A DNA stretch of 64,000 nt from Uloborus plumipes (lineage: Eukaryota > Arthropoda > Arachnida > Araneae > Uloboridae), in contig JAXGGA010003378.1 in NCBI GenBank assembly GCA_038373865.1, positions 39,851 to 103,850 on the forward strand, written 5' to 3'. Positions 20,759 to 31,250 of the stretch are shown here, piece after piece; position 1 is the first letter of the stretch; each line of letters starts with the position of its first letter. The position numbers and the translations under genes are program-made. The notes beneath the pieces were generated by a model, which was not told the DNA's origin, made no database searches, and saw only the letters and a list, made by a program, of their open reading frames with translations.

Positions 20759-23154
20759 CAAGGGCGTATTTAAGGGGGGGGGCCGAGGGGGCCTGGGCCC
20801 CCCCCCCGAAATCGAGAAAGATTTTTTCAAAAGTAGGTGTTCGGCTCGTGTTTGCTCAAAAAAAAAAAAAAAAAAAAAAAAATCCTTAAGAAAAAAAGCC
20901 CACTCTCTATTAACATTGTTTTCAAAGGTGTATACAAGGGGGTCTTTCCAGAGGGTCTTTCCCTTCTATCCCCCCCCCCGAAAAGCTCGTATTTTTCTTT
21001 TTTTTTTCTTTTTTTTTTGTAAAGGTAGTTATTATTCGGTTTAAGTTTACTCTTAAATTATTTACATACTTTTAGCTTGAAATGCATAAATAAATAAAAA
21101 ATTATTAGATGGCACCAGGCAGTGGTGCAACTCAAGAGGATCAGGGAGCCCTTGCGCTTTACTCAAGAGAAAAAAGAACGTGTCTTGGGAAAATGAATAT
21201 ATTTCAATTAGAAAACGCCTGGAAAAAATCCTAATCATTTTGAACAGAAATTTTTAAATGAAAAATATTCAACACACGTAGATTATTAGTCAGCAAATTA
21301 CGTTTCGCTCTTTCTTCTCATTCCCTCTTTTTTTCTAGTCAGTCAGGAAATAAAAGTCTTTAAAATAATGCTACACTCAATAAATTTAAAATAAAGTGTA
21401 TAATTATTCCTCCCCAGCAAGAAGTTTAAAATAAAGTGTATAATTATTCCTCCCCAGCAAGAAATTTAAAATAAAGTGTAAGTACACCTCCCAGCAAGAA
21501 ATTTAAAATAAAATGCAATCATTTACGGTTTTTGTTTTTTCACAAATAATTTCCAAGCTTTCAGCTGAACAAAAAAAAAAAAAATCGAAAAAAGGTCCCA
21601 AGCCGGCCGAGCTAGAAAGGGCATGTAATTTTCAATCTCTTTAAGAGTGGTGAAATTAAAGAATAGAGTGCTTGTCAGTGGCGGGTTTAGGGTAGGAAGT
21701 CGAGGCCCGTATATCCGCCAAGCATGAATTCAAAGAAGGCTCATGACCCCCCTTAAAAAGTCCAAAGAGATCTTAAAATTTCGCTTTTACAACGTGTAAT
21801 TTAATTGCAGTTTCAAGACTTCAATACCCAAAAATTTTCGGAAGAGATTTCTTTTCCCGCTTCTTCTTCAATACCTTGGTCAAACATTGCCTCAAATGGC
21901 ATTTTAGAGATTTAAAATTCAAACAATTAACGGTAGTTGATATCCCCCTCACTTTTCTATAGCCTTTAGCTCTAAAATGTGTTTTTAGAAAAGAGAGAGC
22001 TCCCGCATTACAGTCTATGCTCAGAAATTTCCGGAAGAGTCCCTAAATCATTAAAATTATCCTAAATATTGTCAGACAAAGCCTAAAAGCAGTTGTTCCT
22101 ATCAAGAATCATGGCGTAAGCGGCGCTATTGAATTATTTTTAAGGGGCGTTTTTAAAAGTTTTTGTTTTCGTTTTCTTTCACGTGTGGCTCTCGTTTTTA
22201 GAGGGATCTTCGTGGAATTCTTGGATGATAAGTTTGTGCTCTTGGGGGTAATGGGCACCTCTGCTAAAAGTAAAGTTTTGAACCTTCAGTTTCAAAAAAT
22301 AGAGCCTAAAATTGCATTCTTGAAGCTTCAATGCCGCAAAATTTCGGGGCACAGTGCTCGAATCCTGCCTCTTCTCTTGACGGTATTAAAGACAACCTAA
22401 ATAAAAATATTTTTAAAACATTAACTTCGAAACATTTCGGGAGAGAGTCCTTGATAACGTTACTATCAAAGATGGTCTAAAGTAAAGATGGCTTAAGGTT
22501 TCAATTTAAAAAATTTTCGGAGGGATATCCCTAACCACTATTTGTCCCTTAACGTCTCCAAAGAGAACGCGAAATTGCGCATCTTTACATCGAAAATCTT
22601 TCAGGGGAGGGTCTTTGAACTTTTACTTCCCAAAGATATCTTGAATGAGACTTCAGTTGAAAAAAAAACTCATTTTCTTTTCTTTTACTCTATCACCCTA
22701 GTAGCACAAAAATATAGTTCGACGCGGTTCCTACGTAGTTCGACGTTTTGAATCCCGAATTATAATGGATCGCATGAAGAAATATATCCTGAGTTGTGCT
22801 TCAGTGTCAAAATATTTCAGGAGAGATACCCCGAGTCTTCTCAATTCCTTTAACGTCACTAAAGATAGCCTGAAATTGCGTGTTTAGAATTTAAGTTTCA
22901 GTAAGTTTTCCAGAGGAGTCTTGATCCTCCAACATCAAAGGTAGCATAAATAATTTCAATTTTGAAAAAAGTTTTAGAAGGAACCTAAAACTTCGTAATT
23001 TCCTATCTTTTCCAAAAATTACAATATTTTAATTGAAAATTTCTACCTGTCTTACAGTAATAGAAAAAGAAAGGAAGTTGGGGGGGGGGGGAGGGGGGGG
23101 GCTAAGCTTGATTATATGGGCCCCCTCCGAAATAAAAACCTATATACGCCACTG
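20759..23154 (-). mobile_element. Non-autonomous hAT element, copy 2 (inverted relative to copy 1)
   Basis: It runs from CAAGGGCGTATTTAAGG to CCTATATACGCCACTG, so it is inverted relative to 14016-17063. It is flanked by its own perfect 8-bp duplication ATCGCTCC (20751-20758 and 23155-23162). Internal sequence is nearly identical to copy 1; visible differences are single bases (for example copy 1 AAAGACTATAG versus AAAGGCTATAG here, and GAACTCTC versus GAAATCTC). It lacks the nested foldback element and so preserves the empty site. No transposase. Confidence 0.95.
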
Positions 23155-23162
23155 ATCGCTCC

Positions 23163-24599
23163 AATATCTTTTAATTAACAATATTAAACATTGAAAACAG
23201 CTACTTTCGACATGTTGTCAGCAGCACAACCTACATCAAACAATGGGATACGAATCTGTACCTTCAAGCTTGAGGGAGCCACTAAATCTTACTACTGCAT
23301 CATCAGACAGACACCAAACACCCCCTTTCATCTGATTCCAGCTCAAGAGAAGACTGATATGCTGACGAAGTATGAGCTAGCAAATACATGCTTGAATCTT
23401 GTCCATAAACTGAGAAGCGTTTCTGAGTATTTCTGAAGTTGCATTTTAAGTATATTACAGGTCATAATAGTTGAAAAATGTGCATTTGCAGACTTGGTCA
23501 GCTATTCACCAATTGATCGCTACGTCTAGATAAGGATGGTACTATGAAATTAATTAGCTGGCACTGCCTGAAATTTCAGATGCCTTAAAAGGTTTGATAA
23601 GCCTAACAGTATTCGAAAACCATTAAAGCGCAATTGCTTCAGTTCTTGGAGCCTTTTACACGGAAATAATAAAAAAAAAAACACCCAGTATTATACATAA
23701 TCTTATGCATTCAAAGTTTATTATTTCTTACATGTTTTTTTTTATCTCAGTTATGAGTAAAAAAAAATGCCCCTGTAAGGAACCGACGTAAAGCCGGGAA
23801 GTAAGGATTTCCAATGACACTTTTTAAAGTTGCTACCTACCTAATAGTCCAACAAAATTAGTTTGAATTAAGAAGTCGTCTACAAATGCTGTCAAATTTG
23901 ACGGGGGGGGGGTGCTCCTGAAATTGTAAGAGTTTGTGCCAAGAGAGAAAAAGGGGTGACAAGAAATGTGTCGTGTCACATTTTGGTCGCGGAGAAAATA
24001 AATGGTAATATATTTACGCAACATAGCATGATATGTGGCAAGTGGAAGAAAATTGCGCGCAAGGAGAAGCGAGACGCTTAGTGATAAAGAGGGAGAGGGT
24101 TCAAATATGTTTTTAATATATTCTTAATATTTTCTGACCGGAGTATCAGGGCGATTCTCGTACTAGTAGAACTTCTTTTGGTGTCGCTTTCGACCAGTCA
24201 CGTGGACAAAGTCACTCTATTCACCAAGCAAAAGTCAAAGTTGTCACGTGTTCGAGTTAAAAATGACAGCGAATTTGAATCTGAACCATACTAGAATCAG
24301 ACTGTTTGCAGTTCCGTTCTACATACCTTCAAATGTGAAATTAAAGACTGATCTCAATTCTACCGAACTTACTCATCTTATACCAATTTATTTGCATATG
24401 CAAAGAGGCAATTACGCGAAAATGCAATTCAAACAGAATATTTAGGCGTAACCACAGGATTCATCCTGCTGTTTAGGAATGTGATTCTCGAAATGAGATC
24501 TCGGTAATCTAATGAAGAAAGAACATGAACTTTCTCTTTTTCCCCCATCATGACGCTTCAAAAAAGAGTTTCCCTTCCCTCAACGAGTGTGTTATTCAC
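23163..24599. other. Unclassified DNA with one ORF of unknown status
   Basis: Apart from the small open frame annotated separately at 23191-23436, nothing is recognised. A poly-C/G run lies near 23902-23912. Confidence 0.35.
23191..23436 (+). CDS. Possible coding fragment or terminal exon, unknown
   Basis: An 81-codon frame ending TGA at 23434-23436, with balanced base composition and no low-complexity bias, containing residues CTFKLEGATKSYYCIIRQ and ending LVHKLRSVSEYF. The first ATG in this frame is at 23212. No domain is recognised. The sequence before it contains ...AAAACAG at 23193-23199, which could serve as a weak splice acceptor, but no pyrimidine tract is present. It could equally be a fragment of a decayed element. 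Confidence 0.2.
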   Translation: MKTATFDMLSAAQPTSNNGIRICTFKLEGATKSYYCIIRQTPNTPFHLIPAQEKTDMLTKYELANTCLNLVHKLRSVSEYF

Positions 24600-24960
24600 A
24601 CTGACCCAGAAGAAGATGGAAAATGCACGCACACACACTCGGCTTGCATTTTCCAAGTCTAGGGCGTTTTCATCGGAAGAGATTTATGGAAGACCCAGAG
24701 GCGTCGCCGCCTATCCTGGCCGGAGCGAAGGCGTGACGATTGCTCTCGGAATAAGCGAGGTGTTAAGCGATGACCCCCGCAGTGACCGAGAGGGGACTAC
24801 CGCGGGGCCATCGGAAACGATTTTTTGGAAAATTGAGTTTGCAGATGAATGACGGAGAATGGGAGACCAATTATCGTCTGTTACAAGAGGAAGAAGATTT
24901 GGGGGAAATGTGGCCACAAGAAAAACGGGGAAATGTATGCCAAAACCTCAATTCATCTTA
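24600..24960. other. GC-richer, CpG-containing island
   Basis: Unique sequence open in several overlapping frames on both strands, as expected from composition rather than one gene. No domain visible. Candidate conserved noncoding DNA or remnant exon. Confidence 0.35.
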
Positions 24961-25413
24961 CTATAGAATCTGAGCATCTAAGAAAAATCTTGATAAGGAG
25001 ATTACGAAATACAAAGGTTTTGATTTAAAAACAAAAATTAGTTACAGCATGTTTTCGGAAGCTCACTGAAAAAAAAAGGAAGTAGCAATAAAATTAATAG
25101 TTTATATGAATGATAATAACGAACTTGAAAGAAAAAATTAGAAAAAGGGGTTAGAAAACATTTTTATTTTATATAAAAAAAGAGCAGTAAGAGAGAAATG
25201 AGTGAGCAAAAAATGCAAATATTAAGCTTTTGTAATTTTATGTGCAAATATAGTTGAATTTCAGCTATTATTATACGCTTTGTTGAAAATAATCAGTAGA
25301 GTCTGGCAATGCCAAGGAGAAGTAGTTTGTCTAATAATAGCGCGGGCAGTGGAACGGATGAAAATGAGGTAGTATGAATCCGATGCTGCTTGACGTCTCC
25401 ATGTGTCTCACAA

Positions 25414-27778
25414 CCCAAACAGCACTACTTTGTCCTTTGGACGTCCTAGAAATGCCATTTCAGGACTAACTCAAAATATTAACTCATCCTTCGGACGTTT
25501 AAATTTCATCCCGCGGTAATTGAGGGACAGCCTAGGGACCGTTCAATGTCCGCGAAGTGTTCTTCCCCAGTTGGTCCCTGTGGTTGTCAGCAGTCATCCC
25601 GAGGACTTAAGCCTTTTGTGGTCCTCAGTACGTTCAGAAAACATTATCCCCAGGTTGTTAAAATGATGTCAGACGTTCTTTTATTGGCTATTTTTAGGAC
25701 CAAGCTTTTTGTGCGGACGTTAAATGGACTAATTAAAATGAACAAAAGACGTCCTACGAACTATAGCCGTTCAAATTTTGGTTCTCTTTAGAACATTAGA
25801 CGGACTATACATCAAGTGTTCAACGAAAAATTTAATTAATAATTTGGCTGTCTACAAGTACATGCCGCATAATCATACGACATGAGCGCTGACAATTCTC
25901 TGCATCATGAAAATCCACCGACTGGAGCCGGATTCGAACCCGCGCTTTTGGGCGTAAGAGGCCAGCGTCTTAACCACTATACCACTCTGTCGGTGGTAAA
26001 GTATCATAATTTCAATATTTTTGGAATTAAAAAAGCCCTTTTGATTGCAGAAATAAAAAAATAATGTTAGCTATCTTTTCGGCATTAGGGCATTTCTTCA
26101 ACCTCGGTGCGAAAAACTATTGTTTTCGAAAACTATTTCAGAACTATTTTTAAAATTTTAATAATAAAAAATATTACATCAGTGAATGATTTTTAAGTAA
26201 TACTAATACAATTCAAATATATTTGAAAAAAAAAACCCATATTTTTGCCCTAAAGTAAACTATTTAAGAATGATAATAACAAATTTCAAATGTGTGTGCT
26301 TATAACAGAAAATGGTGTATTTATTTATTTTTATTTTTATTTCTTTTACAATTAAAGTATGTCAATTAAAAAAAAAGTCTAATAAATTTAGGGATAGTTT
26401 GTTTTTATAATAATTTAAAACTAAAATTTTTATTTTAGAGGTTTAAAGAGAAAAAAAAACGTCAGTAGAATTATATTTTACATTTTATAAAAATTTAAAA
26501 AGAAAAAGAAAGAAAAAAAGCTTAAAACAATCATCATTTAAAAAAAAATCTTCAGGATATACTGTAGTGTATTATTATCAGGTCATTATCCTAGTATAAA
26601 CTTTAATAAATCAAGTTCAAATTTTGATGTTTTAAATTTGAGAGAAAGAGAGCATTTTTAGCATTTTTTTTTTTTTTTAAATTTTGACCTCTATCAAAAT
26701 TTGCAAGAATTTTGACTATCATGAGCGTTTTAAAAATGTATGTCCATTTTCACACACAAAAATTCGAGCTAAATCATTTTTGACTCTTAAAATGGTCTTC
26801 TACTTTTTTGTTTATTAATATACTTTGAAAATATTTCAACTTTACTTTTAAAAAAATCCAAGTTCTTCGGAACAAATCGCCCACTTTTCCATTTAGAATA
26901 AAGTATATTAGAAGTCCAAAAATTTCATAGATGAATATGGAAAAAAAAATTCACTTCGTACTCACCACTTTCACTCAAAATACGAATTTTCGAAGTTAAA
27001 TAAGTAAGTCCTATAATCGACTGATTTGACTCATTTGCAGGACATCCTAAGAATGAAGACCGCAGGATGTCAGAAAATAAAGTCCTTCGTACGTCTTGAA
27101 ATGTTGCAGTTTACTTCAGGCTATCCGGAGGACAATATTAAAATTTGTACTTGGGACGTCCTATATGATGCTCCTTAGGATGACAACATATCATCAAATT
27201 TTACAGTATACCATGACATAATTTAAAAAAATATTTCGGACAAACACAAGCTTGTTTTGTATTTATTTGGTTTTTAAAATTAGTTGCAGAGCTACTTTGA
27301 GCTTCCCACTTCATATTTAATTGTAAAATTTAAAAAAAATTGTTTTTCAAGGAATTGTTTCCTTCAAAAATTTGTAGCATATTTTTATGTTTAGTTAGTT
27401 TAAATATTATTTTCATGCTTCGTATAAGTTTTGTGCATCATAGTTTACTGTCATTTGTAGTAAATTTCATTGAGAAAATAAAGAATAAAATTTTCCCTAC
27501 AACTTGAAAATAATGTCCTAAAAACAATTGATTTTGTTGAGACTTGGGACATCCTTAGAGATAAGTTCCTAGGACATCTGGAAAAAAAGTCCGTGGTACG
27601 TCCTGAAAGGATGCGGATCACTTTTGGTCATCCTCAGACCTAAAAAAAAAAATAGTCCGTGGGACGTCCTCGGAGGCGCATCTAAGGATCGCCAAATTTC
27701 ATCGATTTTGACATCGGACCAGATTTGGACGTTCAGGACATAAAATGAACGTCCATTGGACGTTTCGTGCTGTCTGGG
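25414..27778. mobile_element. 2.4-kb inverted-terminal-repeat element rich in GACGTCC motifs
   Basis: The left end CCCAAACAGCAC, then GTCCTTTGGACGTCC, matches the right end read on the minus strand (CCCAGACAGCAC, then AACGTCCAATGGACGT). Subterminal regions at both sides are packed with GGAC/GTCC half-palindromes. A block at about 27038-27135 is directly repeated at about 27547-27645 (GGACATCCT, AAAGTCC, TACGTC, TGAAA). Only AA is shared at both flanks, so the target duplication is unresolved and the superfamily is left open. No transposase is visible; the middle is AT-rich. Confidence 0.7.
25915..25996 (-). repeat. tRNA-like sequence (SINE head or tRNA pseudogene)
   Basis: On the minus strand the segment opens CCACCGA and closes TCGGTGG, a perfect 7-bp acceptor-type stem. 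It contains an A-box-like TGGTATAGTGGTTAAGACG and a B box GGTTCGAATCC. A loop CTCTTAC would place a CTT (Lys) anticodon, but its stem is only 3 bp and five extra bases separate the T arm from the acceptor strand, so it is not a functional tRNA. It lies inside the 2.4-kb element 25414-27778. Confidence 0.65.
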
Positions 27779-27846
27779 AATGTGGACGAACGAATAAGAA
27801 GTTTCTGTGTCGAGAAGATATATTCCAGGGCAGGCCAACCTTGAGC

Positions 27847-27950
27847 CTGCAAGAAGCCTGCAAGAACAACTTCAAGAAGCCTGCAAGAACACCTTCAAGA
27901 AGTTGTTCTTGCACGCTGAAAATATTGAATTAGCACGCTGAAAACTTATG
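27847..27950. repeat. Short tandem/hairpin repeat based on GCCTGCAAGAA
   Basis: GCCTGCAAGAA occurs three times within 45 bases, interleaved with CTTCAAGAA, and is followed by an inverted version (AAGTTGTTCTTGCA). ATTGAATTAGCACGCTGAAAA then partly repeats GCACGCTGAAAA. It is a compact local repeat of unknown origin. Confidence 0.7.
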
Positions 27951-28879
27951 TGCATTTGACGGATCTCTTTTGAAACGCAACCAAATAAAGATATACTCTG
28001 CAGTGCTAAGCACAAAAGTCGTACCTGCACTTTTTAACAAAATTGAGTTATCGTCACTTATTTTATCCAAATTGCAAAGTTTTATGGCCATTTGCGAACA
28101 GGAATTTTTTTTAATAAAATTCCTAAAAAGTACCTCCTGAATCAAATACATGGAAGTGCAAAACTTTAAGCAGAAACATCTCAGTTTTAGATCGTCTGCA
28201 GATACCACTTTTGTGCTTTGCATGGCAGTATACCTTTCACTAGCAAACTATTTCAAATGAACCTAGGGAATAGATCTCAGTGATAATAACTTTATTTTTT
28301 ATTACGTTTTCATTCATTATTTCAGTACCATTAGGATATATTTCAAACAAAAAGATTAAACATGTTCTAAAATATGTTAGATAGTTACTGTGACATTTAA
28401 ACAGGAAACGCGTAGCATTGAAGAACTGTAAGCATTGGCTTCAACATTTTAATAACTTACGTAGGAAAATGCGAGCAGTTGTTATGAAATCATTAATGGA
28501 AAAATAGTAAATGTGCTAGCTTTTTAGCATGGTACCAAAAAGTATTGTAGTTATTTACATTAAATCCGAAATCAGAAAAAGTAAGCAAAAAGTAAAAGTA
28601 TGCAAAAATTATTTCTTCAAATATATCCGTCCCTATTCACGAAAACGTCTTTTTCCAAATGAATGTTTTTACGCCAGGCTTTGTAGTCCCTTCCAATAAT
28701 CATCTTTCATATGCAACCCTCCAGAAATGTTCGAAAAATGCCACCGGCACCCCCTCCTCCGCATCTGCCCATAATAAAAACTAATTAACTCCCAGAAACG
28801 AAACGTTATTTATAATACACACACACACTTCCGAAATCTTCTTTTTCAAACTTTTTTTATTTTGGTTCTTCAGAGCACA
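27951..28879. other. Unclassified AT-rich DNA
   Basis: No gene or element recognised. The 97-codon minus-strand frame at 27930-28223 lacks any known motif. Confidence 0.35.
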
Positions 28880-29110
28880 CCGGAATGCCTCGTTCGTTAA
28901 AAAGTGACCCACCTCTCTCCTCCGACAGGCGGCGCTCTCGTCATCATCATCATCCTCATCACCCCCCGGCGGCACAGTATTGTATAATAAACCGCAGACT
29001 ATTACGACGATACCATCAGATTTGTCTGTCACTATAAATCAGGTTTCAATTTCAAGAGAAGGACTGCGGCGCATTTTCATAAATCAAGAGCCGCAGCCAC
29101 GGTTAAGAGC
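28880..29110. other. GC-richer island
   Basis: CpG-containing unique sequence including a short (TCA)n run near 28939-28960 and CCCCCCGGCGGCAC. No coding domain. Upstream at about 28768-28815 are TAATTAACT and TTATTTATAAT, homeodomain-type AT sites. Regulatory role is speculative. Confidence 0.3.
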
Positions 29111-30356
29111 ACAGAAGTGAAATAGAGAGATAGATCGGCAGATAGAGCGAAGGAACAGAGGGAGAGAGAAAAGATAGGGTGAAAACTTCAAAAAGGAGGG
29201 GGGTGGACATACAGAGTAAGGTAAATCATGCTTCAGAACGAACTCATTTCGACAACCATCAAATGCGACCATAGATGCGCTGGGGGCCGTTTGCAAATTT
29301 AAGCTGCGCCTGTCCCTCAGTCAAAACACAATACCACTTCAGTCTCAAGATACAGTTGAAAGTTTTCCAACGCATATTTGCTACAGCAGTAAAGATAACC
29401 CGAAAGTCCAAGCTATTCATGAAGTACAGCCAGCTTATTGGGAACTTTCTGTTTGGGGAGGAGAGGGGTTTTGGTCACAGCAGTTCTTACATTGTACATA
29501 AATTACCATACTAGCTTTCTGGATTCTGGGATGGTCGAAATTAATATTTCAAATAAAAATGCGCATGCGCGTTTGACAAAAACCAATCAAATTGATTCCA
29601 GGACAACGAGAAAGACAATTAGGTTTTAATCTGTGTGGGAATTTTTTTGGAATTATACTGATTAATTCCTTTACTTTGCACAGTGAAATAAAAACGTTTT
29701 TGCGAGTACTTTCTTTTCTTAAGACATTAAAATCAAAAGACATCGCCTTGATCTAACTCATATAGCGCAGTTCCATATAGAAGGAAGCTTCCGGTTTCTT
29801 TTTCTCCATATTTTCTGTAAATGAAAAAAAAAATCTAAAAAAAAGTTTATAACATGTTTACTAGAAAGAACGTTTTGACTGAGAATGTGTGTGGAAAAGA
29901 ATTTCTGATTTAATCAATAAAAAAAACTTTTTATTTCAAAATGAGTAACTCTAGCAGTTGTGGTAAAGAAATTCAAAAATCTGAAATTTACTTTTCAAAA
30001 ATTTTTACAATCAAAAGCAATTTTTTTAACCCAAAAAAAGAACATTTTAAACACAAATTATGCCATAAAATATTTAAAAACAGAGATTGTGAATGTATTA
30101 TAATTATTTGTTTGAAAAAATAAAAAGCAGCAGATAGTTATGCGAAAAAAAAAAAAAATGTTCTAAGAATTTAATACAAAAGGAGAAAAGGGAAGATTGT
30201 TTCCGAAATTCAAAGTATTTAACGTATCTTTGATTTCGTTTTTAGCATTCTTTTATATGTACAGAAATAATAATTGAATTTTCTATTGTTATGTACTGCA
30301 CATTTGTAATTTAATTTTAAACTTTTAAGATTCATATTTTTTGCTCTGGTAAGAAA
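29111..30356. other. Unclassified AT-rich DNA
   Basis: Nothing recognised; many A and T runs from 29820 on. Short open frames have no domains. Confidence 0.4.
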
Positions 30357-31056
30357 AGAAAGAAAAACAAGAAGTTCTGTCCAGAACTAAACGAGCCTAC
30401 TTTCTCGTACACAGACATCGACATTTTGGCATCTGATCAATATTCTCTCTATTATTTGAGAGCGCAAATTATGTCAAACATACCTTTTTATCATTTAAAG
30501 CTGATTTCTAAAAACAAATTATACACCTCTCTCATCTAATGAAGTGCATACATTAAAAGTAAATAAACGAATAAAGTTGCAACACCTTAGCAAACAATGC
30601 AGCTAATATATTTCTTCCACATTAAAAACTTCTTCATCGTTTACAAAAAAGAATTAAAAATAGAAAGCACATCAAAATACATTTTATCAAAAGAAGAAAG
30701 AAAGAAAAAAGAAAACAAAAATGTCTGTTTTTTATTATTGGCAACGGATTCAAAATAAAATTTGAGGCAGTTTTTTTAGGAACGAGTTATTTTGTATGAT
30801 AAAATGTGCTTTCTATTTTTAATTCTTTTTTCAAAACAAAAAATGATACTACTTTATTAATTCTTTTGCTTACGTTTTCATCAGATGAGAGAGGCAAATT
30901 TTGTTTTTAGAAATCAGCTTTATGCGCTAAAAGGTATGTTTGACATAATTTGCAGTTTTAGATAATTAAGAGAATAGTGATCAGAAGCTAAAATGACGAT
31001 GTCCGTATACGGGAAAGTAGGCTCGTTTAGCTCTTGACAGAACTTCTTGTTACCAA
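30357..31056. mobile_element. 700-bp foldback element
   Basis: The left arm about 30357-30560 (AACAAGAAGTTCTGTC, AAACGAGCCTACTTTC, GCAAATTATGTCAAACATAC, AGCTGATTTCTAAAAACAAA) is repeated inverted at about 30860-31056 with scattered mismatches. An inner inverted pair (TTAAAAATAGAAAGCACAT at about 30654, and its complement at about 30806) continues the symmetry. No target duplication or terminal motif is clear and there is no coding sequence, so superfamily is unassigned. Confidence 0.8.
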
Positions 31057-31079
31057 CCTACATGTCTGTCATGTATTCT

Positions 31080-31250
31080 AAGTCAGAGTTAGAGCCGAGG
31101 ATTCGGAGTCGTCAGTCGGAGTCAGAGTCTAATGCTCTAAAATTCCAATAGTGGGAGTAGATCTTTTTTTTTTCAGAGTCAGCTTTTCTGCCATGTTTGC
31201 GGAGTAGGAGTTAAAGTCAAGGATTCGGTGTCAGAGTCTATGATTAGAGA
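31080..31250. repeat. Degenerate GAGTC/GGAGTC repeat
   Basis: Repeated AGTCAGAGT, GGAGTCGTCAGTCGGAGTC and GAGTCAAGGATTCGG wording over about 170 bases, a decayed simple repeat of the GGAGTC type. Confidence 0.7.

Noticed and set aside
15422..22751. Identical small proteins on both sides (71 and 69 codons at 15422/22185 and 15071/22542)
   Set aside because: They lie inside the two hAT copies and are identical because the elements are; no domain or transposase similarity is visible.
14016..23154. Large segmental inverted duplication or palindrome
   Set aside because: Each arm ends in transposon termini and has a different, perfect 8-bp target duplication, so they are two insertions and not one duplicated segment.
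25915..25996. Functional tRNA-Lys
   Set aside because: The anticodon stem is only 3 bp, the T stem has a mismatch and five extra bases precede the 3' acceptor strand.
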